Assembly (NCBI GenBank): GCA_963798795.1
Contig: CAWCUZ010000006.1
Location: 124,001-188,000, forward strand
From: CAWCUZ01 sp963798795
Lineage (GTDB): Bacteria; Acidobacteriota; Vicinamibacteria; Vicinamibacterales; SCN-69-37
Length of the DNA: 64,000 bases
Direction of reading: 5' to 3'
This document shows, one piece after another, positions 19,436 to 29,697 of this stretch. The notes under the pieces are model-generated. The model had not been told where the DNA came from, did no database searches, and saw nothing but the letters and a program-made list of their open reading frames with translations. The position numbers and the translations under genes are program-made. How positions within the stretch are numbered: the first letter of the stretch is position 1; each line of letters starts with the position of its first letter.

Positions 19436-20704
19436 CTACTGGAGAATCCGATAGTTGAAGGGCGTAACCGCGGCGCCGGTCTGGTGCGTGAACGTGATGA
19501 GGTACTGACAGGACTTGACGGCGTCGAGCTGGAATCCCAGCGACCCGGACTGCCCTTCGCCGTGTGCGACCTGCACCCGGTTGCATGACACGTAGGCGCC
19601 GAACAGGCCCCCGGTGGACCACGTGACGTGAATGACCACCGTGCCGTCGGCGGGCGCATGGAAGTACGTGTAGAACGGTCCGGACGTGCCGTTGGGGCCC
19701 GTGACCGGACACCGGGGATCGTCGACGTCGGCCTGGCACGTCACGGCGTTCCCTTCCCGGAGCACTGCGCTGAACAGCCTCGCAACCGTCGCGTCAATGG
19801 TGATCGTCGACTGCCGCAGGTCCCACAGGACGCACGCGGGCCGGGCGATCGACGTGTCCTCCGCGCTCGCCTGGATGCACAGGTAGTTGATGGACGTTTC
19901 GCCCGAGTACGAGCCGTCGGCCGCGGTGGTGAAATGCGGCTGCCCCGGCACGTTGGCGCCGAGCGCGACGTCCGCGCCGGCGACCGGCTGCCCGCTGGTG
20001 TCCCGCACCACGCCGCGCAGCAGCAACGCGCGCACCGTCACGACAGCCTGACCGACCGCACCGCCGCAGGTCACGGAGACGACTGTGATGCCGGTCTGGC
20101 GGGCCGTCAGATAGCTCGGATCGGGGCTCGGGCTGTCGTGCGAGTAGTCGTGATCGACGGTGGCGACCGATGGATCGTCGGTGCGCCACACGCCGGTGCG
20201 GGTGCAGTCCTCACCCAGCGCACCGTTGGCGTCGATGGTTCTCGCGGTGAGGTGGACCGTCGTGCCGCCGAGGCCGGGCGCCGTCGGCAGGAGGAACGCA
20301 TAGGGTTCGAGCCCGATGATCTTCACCCCGCCGCCGACGCCGAGGATCAGCGGGGCGCTTCGGACGCCGCTGCACGCGGCGAAGACCGAGACCGAGCCGC
20401 CCGCGACCGCCACCAGTTCACCGGGGGTCGACGAGAACGTCGCCACCCGCTCGTCGGACACGGTCCACGTCGCCGTCGCGGTGCAATCCGACGTCCTCCC
20501 GTCGGCAGCCGTGAGGGTTGCCGACACCGGCACCCGCTCACCGGGAACCAGGGTGGTCGTGTGGCCGAGCGGCAGGTTCACCGACACGACCGTGGAGTGG
20601 GCGGAAGACGACGCGCTGGCCGGCGCGACCGGGGACGCGCCGCACGACACGACCGCCAACGTCCCCAACAGGCCGAAACCAGTTCGCAGGAAGCGGCCGC
20701 GCAT
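19436..20704 (-). CDS. Ig-like/carboxypeptidase-regulatory-like lipoprotein
   Basis: ATG 20704 gives MRGRFLRTGFGLLGTLAVVSCGAS, a lipoprotein signal with lipobox LAVVSC. Two BIG2-like domains follow: 'TADGRTSDCTATATWTVSDERVATFS' and a repeat of the pattern at 'GEDCTRTGVWRTDDPSVATVD'. Next comes a carboxypeptidase-regulatory-like fold (LLLRGVVRDTSGQPVAGADV, with ADGSYSGE), and finally a beta-sandwich with several cysteines that ends TPFNYRILQ. The protein has 422 residues. It is probably anchored in the outer membrane with a binding or structural role, and no enzyme motif is visible. Confidence 0.75.
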   Translation of the reverse strand: MRGRFLRTGFGLLGTLAVVSCGASPVAPASASSSAHSTVVSVNLPLGHTTTLVPGERVPVSATLTAADGRTSDCTATATWTVSDERVATFSSTPGELVAVAGGSVSVFAACSGVRSAPLILGVGGGVKIIGLEPYAFLLPTAPGLGGTTVHLTARTIDANGALGEDCTRTGVWRTDDPSVATVDHDYSHDSPSPDPSYLTARQTGITVVSVTCGGAVGQAVVTVRALLLRGVVRDTSGQPVAGADVALGANVPGQPHFTTAADGSYSGETSINYLCIQASAEDTSIARPACVLWDLRQSTITIDATVARLFSAVLREGNAVTCQADVDDPRCPVTGPNGTSGPFYTYFHAPADGTVVIHVTWSTGGLFGAYVSCNRVQVAHGEGQSGSLGFQLDAVKSCQYLITFTHQTGAAVTPFNYRILQ

Positions 20705-20759
20705 GGTGCACCTCGACTCAATATTAGCCCCGAGCCGGTCCGGCGGCGGCGCGCACGCC

Positions 20760-22145
20760 GAATCGCGTCCACTCCGGCTGGCAGACCGCCCGAGCAGTTC
20801 GCCCGGCGCCGCGTGGGGTCCGGACAACACACTGGTCATCACGACGGGTTGGCTCCACGGACTGTCCACGGTCTCCACCGAGGGCGGCGAGTTGCGCCCG
20901 ATCACGACACCCGACGCGTCGAAGGGTGAGAAGGGCCACTGGTGGCCGCATTTCCTGCCTGACGGCCGGCACGTGCTCTTCACCATCTGGCGGGCCGCCA
21001 CGGGGTTGAACGACGCCGAGATCGCCGTGCTCGATCTTTCCACCGGGCAGTACCACACCGTGATCCGCGGCGCCGACGGCTGGTATGTCGACCCGGGGGT
21101 TCTGGTGTTCTTCCGAGCGGGTGCGTATCAAGCCGTCCGCTTCGATCCCCGGACCCTGGCGACGGCCGGTGAACCGGTGACGGTGCTCACCGACGACCGG
21201 GGCAACACGCCCGACGGCGCCTCCGCGACGCTCAGCCTGTCAACCAGCGGCACGCTGGCGTACGTGCCGGGCGCCTACTCGCCGGAGGCGACGCTGGCCT
21301 GAGTCTCCCGGGACGGCGCGATCGAGCCGCTCCCGTTTGCGGCGCGGTCGTATGACGCCGCGGCGCTCTCGCCGAACGGCCACCAGATTACCGCCAGCGT
21401 CGTCGAGAGCGGGGCGTACGTTGTCCGATTGCTGGATCTGGAACGGCACATCGACGGTGCGCTCCCTGGCAGCAACTGGCAGCCAGTCTGGCATCCGGAT
21501 GGCAAGCGGATCGCGACCCTGGCGATGCGCAAGGGCGACTTCGACATCTACATGAAGGACGTGACGTCGTCCGCGCCTGCCACGCCGGTGGTCGATTCGC
21601 CGTACGACGACGCGCCGCTTTTGTGGATCTCGGATCGAGTACTGGCCATCGATCAGTCGGGCGACGACGGCCGCTATCGGGTCAAGCTGCTCGACCTCGA
21701 CAAGCCCGATCGGCTGACCACGATTTCCGACTACAACCCGGACGGCCGCCCTTCGATGTCAGCTGATCGTGCGTGGCTCGCGCCAGCCGACGCTCATTCA
21801 GGCCGTGACGAAGTGTACGTGCAACGTGCGACCGGAAACGGCGCCGTGGAGCAGGTGTCGGTGACTGGCGGTGCCTCACCGGCGTTTTCTCGAACGGCTC
21901 GGGAACTCTACTACCAGCGGGGACAGGACATCGTCGTGGCTACGTGGCGTGAGGATCGCTGACGGTTTCGTGTCGAGAGCGAGCGCGTGTTTGGGCGACT
22001 GGAGGGCCATCGCCTGCTGGCGCTTCAAGGCGCCGCCGCGGACGGCCGGTTGCTCGTCCTGCTCAGGAAAGACCCGGCGCCCCCGCCGCAGGCGCGCATC
22101 GTGCTCAACTGGGCGCAGGGGCTCGCGAAAGCCCTGCAGCGCTGA
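20760..22145 (+). pseudogene. Remnant of Ser/Thr kinase-TolB-like protein (PD40 beta-propeller part)
   Basis: One frame encodes beta-propeller repeats typical of the C-terminal half of acidobacterial kinase-TolB proteins: AAWGPDNTLVITTGWLHGLS, WWPHFLPDGRHVLFT, ADGWYVDPGVLVFFRAG and, later, WQPVWHPDGKRIATLAMRKG. Two in-frame TGA codons break it, at 21300-21302 (where homologues usually have Trp, ATLA*VSRDG) and at 21960-21962. The frame then continues to TGA 22145 with the usual end VLNWAQGLAKALQ. The kinase domain and membrane helix are absent. It lies divergently against the lipoprotein gene at 20704. This looks like a decayed gene, not a translated one. Confidence 0.75.
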
Positions 22146-22177
22146 GCGCGCGTCAGCCCCGAGACTGACGCGGCCGC

Positions 22178-22405
22178 TCACACCCGAAACTGTTCGACGG
22201 CCTTGTAGGCCAGCACCTTGTGCGTGGGATAGACCGCAACCGACGGCGGCGCGATCTGGTGCTTGGCGAACGCCGGCATGAGGTGATTCTGCGCGAACGC
22301 GTTCAACTCGTCCTCGGATGCCCAGACGTCCGCGACGTGCACCCGTCCTTCGTGGTCGAAGCTCGCGGCGTGAAAGATGCCACCAGCGGGATGCTTGCCC
22401 CGCGA
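22178..22405 (-). pseudogene. C-terminal fragment of an antibiotic-biosynthesis-monooxygenase-like protein
   Basis: The minus strand reads HPAGGIFHAASFDHEGRVHV, then ADVWASEDELNAFAQNHLMPAF and IAPPSVAVYPTHKVLAYKAV, ending at TGA 22178-22180. This resembles the second half of small ferredoxin-like ABM or stress-responsive dimeric proteins ('D.WES.E....F....LMPAL'). The first 30 or so residues, including a start codon, are missing because an in-frame TAG precedes the segment next to the topoisomerase stop. Confidence 0.45.
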
Positions 22406-22426
22406 GAATCCCCGCTTCCCCGTTTG

Positions 22427-24352
<1,926 letters not shown>

Positions 24353-24488
24353 GACGCAAGAGAGAATAGTACAGATCCCGGCGGGACGGTCGGACGGCGC
24401 CGGCCTGATTCGCGCGGCCACGAGCGTGGTCGCCTGAACGGCGCAACGGCCTTGGCAGACTCGGCGGCACCACAATCCTTGACACCCG

Positions 24489-27089
24489 TCACGACTCGCG
24501 AAGGACGACGGCCGGGTTCAGACGCGTGGCGCGACGAGTCGGGATCAGGATGGCGGCAAGGGCAGCACCGGCGAGCACGGCCACGGCCACGGCGATCGCA
24601 AGCGGATCGCGGGCGCTGAGGCCGGAGAGCATGCCGGCAATGACGCGGCCGAACAGCAGCGCGCCGACCAGGCCGATCGCCAGACCGGCGGCGACCGGGC
24701 GCATGCCCTCCCACGCGAAGCGACTGACGATGTCCGCCGGACGCGCGCCAAGTGCCATGCGAATGCCGATTTCGCGCGTGCGGCCTCGCACCAGGAACGC
24801 CGTCACGCCGGCGATGCCGACCATCGAGAGGATCAGCGTGAAGACGGCGACCGCCGCGCCGATGGCAGCAAACCGCCGCGGCGCCTGGAAATAGGCCTCG
24901 AATCGATCCGCGAGGATCGTGATCCGCGGCCGCACGTCCGGGTCGAGTGCGCCGATGGCGTCCTGAAGCGCCGTGGCGATCGCCCGGGGATCCTCGGCAC
25001 GAACGACCATCGACGTCAACGCGGACGCATCCAGGGTGATGGGCGCGTACCACACGGGCGTTCGCCGCTCGTGCACCCTCGTCGTCATCGCGTCAGCCGC
25101 AATCCCGATCACGCTGATCGCCTTCGCTCGGCTGGAGACGCGCTCGAGCGTGTCGCCCAGCGGGTCCTCCTCGCCCCAGAACTCCCTGGCGAGACCCTCG
25201 CTGATGACAGCGACCGGCGCGCGCGTCGAGACTTCGGCGTCGGTATAGGCGCGTCCGCGCAGCAGCCGAATGCCGGCCGTCGCGAAATAGGCCGCATCCG
25301 TCGCGTTCGTCTGGTCGTCGTCGAAATCGCTGACGCCGCGGCCGAACGGCGGGAACGTCGCCAATGACGCATTCGACACGCCCGGAAGATCCCGCACGCG
25401 CGCCAGCGCCGTCGTCCAGAACACGCGCGGCTGCAGCTCGACCCGGGCATTGCGGGGCAGCGATACGTAGACGGCGGCGAGCCGGTCCACATCGAAGCCG
25501 GGATCGAGCCAGCTCAGGTGCACGAGCGATCGGACGAAGAGGGCGGCCGCGACGACCAGGACAATGGAGCAGGCCGACTGGATGGCGATCAACAGGGAGC
25601 GCGCGCGGCCGGGTCCGGTCGGGCCGACCGCGCCGGTCGAGCCCGCCGCCAGTCCCGCCACGACGTTCCGCCGACTCGCGTGGTAAGCGGGAACCAGGCC
25701 CGACGCAAAGGTCGCGATCACCGTCGAGGCCACCACGAATGCGAAGACGCGCTGGTCCGGATCGATGTCGATGCGGCTCATCCCCAGCGAGGCGGCCAGC
25801 AGGGGCGACAGCCAGTGCGCGACGAACCACCCTCCAGCGCCGCCGACGGCGCAGAGCAGCGCACTCTCGGTGAGCAACTGTCGCCAGATTCGTCCGCGGC
25901 TGGCCCCGAGCGACAGTCGCACGGCCATCTCGCGGCGCCGTGCGATCGCGCCGGCAAGCTGCAGGTTCGAGACATTCGCACAGGCCAGGACGAGCACGAG
26001 AGCCACGATCGCCAGGACACCGGCCAGGATCAGGCGCAACGTCGCGGCCCACTCCCGAGACATCAACGGCATGAACTGCACGCCGGTGACGGGCCGTTCT
26101 CCAGGCTCGAGAGGAACCCGACCGGTGAGCAGGCCTGTGAGCTCGGCGATGGCCTGGTCCTCGGACACCCCGGCACGCAGTCGACCGGTGAGCCGGACCC
26201 TCTCGGGACCCGCCGGCACCGCCGCGGCGAAGTGGTCGTGCGTCGGCGCCGAGAGCCACACGTCCACCGGCGCCGCCGCCAGGTCGACGAAGTCGCGCCG
26301 GGCGACGCCGATGACGGTTGCGGCGACACCGCCGACCTGGATCGTCCGGCCGACGATGCCCGGATCGGCATGGAACTGACGGCGCCAGAAGAGGTGGTCG
26401 AGGACCGCGACGGCCGCGGCGGCGGGCCGATCGTCGCCGGTGTCCAGCAGGCGTCCAAACGAGGGCCGCTCGCCAAGCATCGCGAAATAGCCGCCGGTGA
26501 CGAACGCGGTCTGAACGCTGTCGGCGTCCGAACCGCCGGGGACTCGCAGGGACAGGCTCGATTTCGACCACGTTGCGAGCGAAATAGACGCGGCCTGCCG
26601 CCGCAGCTCGGCGGCTTCGGATGCCGGCCACAACAGCGATGAGCCGCGCGCGTGGTCGCGCCACACATGAACGACCGCCGGATTGGCCGCCAGGAACTCG
26701 CGAAACCACACGCCGTTCGTCACCGAAACGGCCGCGGTCGTCACGCCGATGGCCAGCGTCATGCTCGTCAGTGCGGCAAACACGAGCGAGGGTTGGCGAC
26801 GCGCAAGCCGGATCGCAAAGACGAGGTCGTTCCGGACGCCGCTGAACCAGCGCCGCGGACGGCCGTCTCGGGCCGGCCCGGAACCGGCCGACCGCCACGG
26901 AAACGCGAGGTGCAGGCCGACGTCGAAGGTCGTCAGCCAGAACCAGCCGTCCCGTCGCAGGCCCCGCGGCCGGCGGTGATACTCCTCGAGGATGTCGCCG
27001 AGCGCGCTGCGGCCTGCGGGAGTCCGGGGCAGCACACGGTCGAGCAGCCGATGCGCCAGGCGCGGCGGCGTGCCGAGCCGGTCCGGCAT
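24489..27089 (-). CDS. ADOP-family ABC transporter permease with cytoplasmic leader
   Basis: ATG 27089 overlaps the stop of the upstream PadR gene (TGATG). The 866-residue protein has the leader (PPRLAHRLLDRVLP, GDILEEYHRRPRGLRRDGWFW), then the first helix LVFAALTSMTLAIGVTTAAV. A MacB-like periplasmic domain follows, then FtsX helices with VLVLACANVSNLQLAGAIARRREMAVRLSLGAS. The second half ends TRRATRLNPAVVLRES. Regulator and permease form a clear two-gene cassette on the minus strand. The cargo is unknown. The frame is intact throughout. Confidence 0.93.
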   Translation of the reverse strand: MPDRLGTPPRLAHRLLDRVLPRTPAGRSALGDILEEYHRRPRGLRRDGWFWLTTFDVGLHLAFPWRSAGSGPARDGRPRRWFSGVRNDLVFAIRLARRQPSLVFAALTSMTLAIGVTTAAVSVTNGVWFREFLAANPAVVHVWRDHARGSSLLWPASEAAELRRQAASISLATWSKSSLSLRVPGGSDADSVQTAFVTGGYFAMLGERPSFGRLLDTGDDRPAAAAVAVLDHLFWRRQFHADPGIVGRTIQVGGVAATVIGVARRDFVDLAAAPVDVWLSAPTHDHFAAAVPAGPERVRLTGRLRAGVSEDQAIAELTGLLTGRVPLEPGERPVTGVQFMPLMSREWAATLRLILAGVLAIVALVLVLACANVSNLQLAGAIARRREMAVRLSLGASRGRIWRQLLTESALLCAVGGAGGWFVAHWLSPLLAASLGMSRIDIDPDQRVFAFVVASTVIATFASGLVPAYHASRRNVVAGLAAGSTGAVGPTGPGRARSLLIAIQSACSIVLVVAAALFVRSLVHLSWLDPGFDVDRLAAVYVSLPRNARVELQPRVFWTTALARVRDLPGVSNASLATFPPFGRGVSDFDDDQTNATDAAYFATAGIRLLRGRAYTDAEVSTRAPVAVISEGLAREFWGEEDPLGDTLERVSSRAKAISVIGIAADAMTTRVHERRTPVWYAPITLDASALTSMVVRAEDPRAIATALQDAIGALDPDVRPRITILADRFEAYFQAPRRFAAIGAAVAVFTLILSMVGIAGVTAFLVRGRTREIGIRMALGARPADIVSRFAWEGMRPVAAGLAIGLVGALLFGRVIAGMLSGLSARDPLAIAVAVAVLAGAALAAILIPTRRATRLNPAVVLRES

Positions 27090-27418
27090 CAGCCAATCTC
27101 TTTCTCGATGCCGCGCCAGAGTCCGAGCAGCGTCCGGCGCGACGCGCGGAGCACGGCAACGCCCTGGCGCGTCACGTGAAGCCGCCGGCGCGGGTGGCCG
27201 CCGCGCTCGGGCCGCTCCTCCTCGTCGAGCGACCAGCCGACCCAGCCCTTTTCCGACAGCCGGTCCAGGGTCCGGTACAGCGCTCCACGCGAAACGGGCC
27301 GCCCGGCGATCCGGTCGAGCGCCCCCTTCAGCGTCAGCACGCCGGTGTCGTTCTCGAGCCTGAGGATCCCGATCAGGACGAGCTGTTCGAAGTCGCCGAG
27401 GAACACCGGGCTGGGCAC
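27089..27418 (-). CDS. PadR-family transcriptional regulator
   Basis: GTG 27418 (VPSPVFLGDFEQLVLIGILR) is preferred. The longer frame back to 27466 would run through a large dyad at 27426-27462, which looks like the operator. The 109-residue protein has a PadR winged helix: LKGALDRIAGRPVSRGALYR, TLDRLSEKGWV, and wing RGGHPRRRLHVTRQGVAVL. The dimerisation helix is short. The stop overlaps the ADOP start. It presumably represses itself and the permease. Confidence 0.86.
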   Translation of the reverse strand: MPSPVFLGDFEQLVLIGILRLENDTGVLTLKGALDRIAGRPVSRGALYRTLDRLSEKGWVGWSLDEEERPERGGHPRRRLHVTRQGVAVLRASRRTLLGLWRGIEKEIG

Positions 27419-27425
27419 GTCGATG

Positions 27426-27462
27426 TCTCTGTTATAGGCTTCGACGAAGACTACAATAGAGA
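27426..27462. promoter_or_regulatory. Candidate PadR operator (nested dyad)
   Basis: The arms TCTCTGTTATAG (27426-27437) and CTACAATAGAGA (27451-27462) are inverted copies with 10 of 12 matches. They enclose a second dyad, CTTCG-A-CGAAG-like, in the centre. The site lies directly upstream of GTG 27418 of the padR gene. Confidence 0.55.
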
Positions 27463-27484
27463 CCACGATCGCACAAGCCCTGAT

Positions 27485-27516
27485 CGCCGGGTCTGAAGAC
27501 CCGGCGCTCCATCTGG
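27485..27516 (+). repeat. REP-like palindromic repeat
   Basis: CGCCGGGTCTGAAGACCCGG, then CGCTCCATCTGG, lies between padR and the M28 peptidase stop. The core CCGGGTC-TGAA-GACCCGG is a perfect stem-loop. Related copies are at 13367 and 34463. Confidence 0.7.
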
Positions 27517-27529
27517 AAGGAGCGCTCCG

Positions 27530-28912
27530 CTATTCGCCGCCGCCGCCACGCGGCGCGGGCATCATGCCGGCCTTCCAGGTCGGTTTGAAGGTGGTATTCG
27601 CGAGCCAGCGCACGGGCGCGAGCATCGACCGGATCGACTCGGTCATGTGCGCGAAGTCGATGTGGGAGAGGTCGTCCGACGGACGATGGTAGTCCGGGTG
27701 CAGCCCGAAGCTCGACACCGTCTGGGCGACGACGCCGTCGCGGGCGAGGGTGATGTTGTCGGAGCGCTGAAAGAAGTTCTGCTCGGGATGCGGATCCTGC
27801 ACGAGGCGGGCACCGTGGCGCGCCAGTTCAGGCCCGAGGTTGGTCCGCTCGTAGCCGGTGAGCCACAGGGTGTGCGGCGGCACCTTGGTGTCGGGGCGGC
27901 CGATCATCTCGAACTCGAGGTTCGCGACAATCTGGTCGAGCGGGACGGGCGGCTTCCTGACGAAGTAGGTCGCGCCATAGCCGCCGGCCTCCTCGCTGCC
28001 GAACCAGGCAAAGATGATCGTCCGCTTCGGCCGCGCGCCTTTCGCGAGCGCCTCGGCCAGTTCCAGCACCGCCGTCGTCCCCGACGCATCATCGTCGGCG
28101 CCGTTGCAGATGGTGTCGCCGGTGGTGGCGCACACGCCAAGATGGTCGAGGTGCGCGGTCAGGAGGATGACTTCGGCGGCACGGGCCGGATCGCTGCCTT
28201 TCAATTCGGCGAGCACGTCGTAGGTGTGGCCGGTGGTCAGCTTCAACGGAGCGGTCAGCGTCACGGTGGTGCCATCGGCCAGCGCCGCGACGGCGGCGTA
28301 CGCGTCCGTTGACAGCACCACGCGCGCTGCGCGCGCCGGTGTTGACGGCATCGACAGACCGATGATCTGTGTCGGGAGGCCGCGCACGCCCCGCGCTGCG
28401 GTGGCGGCCCAGCGCTGCCGAACCGCCGGCGTCTCCGCGGTCAGCACGATGGCGGCCGGTGCCAGCTCCGTCTGTGGCACGGCCAACGGTTGCTCGGGCA
28501 GCAGCAGGACGGCGCCGTGCGACACAGGTGTGCCTTGCCGGTATCGCTCGAGCGGGCCGGACGTCTCGGCGCCGGCAATCGACTGCACGAGGATCTGTTC
28601 CCCGTGCGTGTACCTGACCGACCCGGCGCTGAGGACGGGCGGCCCCTCGACCTCGGTCCGCGACAATCCCACCGGCAGCACGTAGCCGCCCTCGTCACCC
28701 AGCGGCTGCAGCCCCCATTCACGGAGCCGCGACGCGATGTACGTCGCGGCCACCAGCTCGTCGTGCGTGCCGCTGCCGCGGCCATTGAGCGCATCGCTGG
28801 CGAGGAACTCCATGTGCGCCCGCACGGAGGCCGGGGTGATGGTCGAGGTCTGGGCCGAGGCGGCCGTGACCGAGACGAAGACGAGCGCTGCGACGAAAAT
28901 GCGGCGAGACAT
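27530..28912 (-). CDS. Secreted M28-family zinc aminopeptidase
   Basis: ATG 28912 gives signal peptide MSRRIFVAALVFVSVTAASA. The 460-residue enzyme has an N-terminal segment (HMEFLASDALNGRGSGT), a PA-like insertion with VLLLPEQPLAVP, and the M28 metal ligands in order: TAHLDHLGV (His and bridging region), GADDDASGTTAVLELA (Asp), FGSEEAGGYG (catalytic Glu pair), LEFEMIGRPD, and DYHRPSDD (last His). It should remove N-terminal residues from peptides outside the cytoplasm. It ends in proline/glycine-rich PAPRGGGGE. An ATG four codons upstream is possible. It lies 48 bases after the pirin stop and may be a separate unit. Confidence 0.9.
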   Translation of the reverse strand: MSRRIFVAALVFVSVTAASAQTSTITPASVRAHMEFLASDALNGRGSGTHDELVAATYIASRLREWGLQPLGDEGGYVLPVGLSRTEVEGPPVLSAGSVRYTHGEQILVQSIAGAETSGPLERYRQGTPVSHGAVLLLPEQPLAVPQTELAPAAIVLTAETPAVRQRWAATAARGVRGLPTQIIGLSMPSTPARAARVVLSTDAYAAVAALADGTTVTLTAPLKLTTGHTYDVLAELKGSDPARAAEVILLTAHLDHLGVCATTGDTICNGADDDASGTTAVLELAEALAKGARPKRTIIFAWFGSEEAGGYGATYFVRKPPVPLDQIVANLEFEMIGRPDTKVPPHTLWLTGYERTNLGPELARHGARLVQDPHPEQNFFQRSDNITLARDGVVAQTVSSFGLHPDYHRPSDDLSHIDFAHMTESIRSMLAPVRWLANTTFKPTWKAGMMPAPRGGGGE

Positions 28913-28928
28913 GGGTGCGATCATAGAA

Positions 28929-28955
28929 CCTCAGAACTCCAGAACTCCAGAAACG
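28929..28955. repeat. Short 8-bp tandem repeat
   Basis: CAGAACTC occurs twice and is followed by a third degenerate copy, CAGAAACG, in the short gap between the M28 and pirin genes. It resembles other 8-9-bp repeats in spacers of this window. Confidence 0.55.
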
Positions 28956-28959
28956 CCCT

Positions 28960-29697
28960 TCACTCCCAAATCACGGGCGCGTTCATATCCACATCGAACA
29001 GCAACACTTCGCTCGGCTCGTGGAACTGGAACTCGAGGGCGCCGGAATTCGTGATGCCGGCGCCGTCCCCTTGCGTCAATCCCACGCCGCCGACTTCGAG
29101 TCGGCCGTGCACGACCTGCACCCAGGCGCCGCGGCCCGCCTCGAGCGGGTGGCTCGCCTGGTTCCCCGGCCGGAACAGGCCGGCGTAGATGCGCGCGTCG
29201 GTGTTGATCGGCATGCTGCCCTCGCGGCCATCGGGTGAGACGTACAGCCGAAACAGGCCCGCCCGCTCCTCCGGCGCGAACTTGAGCTGGTGGTAGGCGA
29301 ACGCAGTGCCGTCGCGCGACGGACTCAGCCACATCTGAAGGTTGTGTTCGATCTCGTCGTGGAGGTTCTCCTCCGAATGCGTCATGCCGTCGCTGCCCGC
29401 GCTGATCACCTGCATTTCGCCCGCGGTGACATCCGCCTCATGGCCGAGGCTGTCGCGGTGCGTGAGCGTACCGGCGGCCACGTACGTCACGATCTCCACG
29501 TCACGATGCGCGTGCGGCCGGAATCCGCAATGCGACTGGATGTGGTTTTCGACGATGACGCGGAGGGGGCCGAAGCGCTGCCACTCCGGATCCTCGTAGC
29601 GGCCGAACGAGAAGGTCATCCAGTTGTCCGTCCACCCGAAATCCTCGAAGCCGCGCTCGGAGCTGCGTCGGACGCGCACGCCTGCTGGAAACGTCAT
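28960..29697 (-). CDS. Pirin-family cupin protein
   Basis: ATG 29697 overlaps the TGA of the phosphatase gene (ATGA). The 245-residue bicupin starts FPAGVRVRRSSERGFEDFGW and carries the four metal ligands of pirin: two His in FRPHAHRDVEIVTYV and His/Glu in MTHSEEN. RDSLGHEADVTAGEMQVISAG and the C-terminal cupin (LFDVDMNAPVIWE) complete the fold. Bacterial pirins include quercetin dioxygenases and redox-linked regulators. Its overlap with a partner-switching operon suggests a regulatory or stress-protective role, which is an inference. Confidence 0.9.
   Translation of the reverse strand: MTFPAGVRVRRSSERGFEDFGWTDNWMTFSFGRYEDPEWQRFGPLRVIVENHIQSHCGFRPHAHRDVEIVTYVAAGTLTHRDSLGHEADVTAGEMQVISAGSDGMTHSEENLHDEIEHNLQMWLSPSRDGTAFAYHQLKFAPEERAGLFRLYVSPDGREGSMPINTDARIYAGLFRPGNQASHPLEAGRGAWVQVVHGRLEVGGVGLTQGDGAGITNSGALEFQFHEPSEVLLFDVDMNAPVIWE

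Noticed and set aside
21300..21962. TGA read as tryptophan (recoding)
   Set aside because: TGA is the normal stop of many genes here, often in ATGA/GTGA overlaps, and the gene also lacks its kinase half. Decay explains it better.
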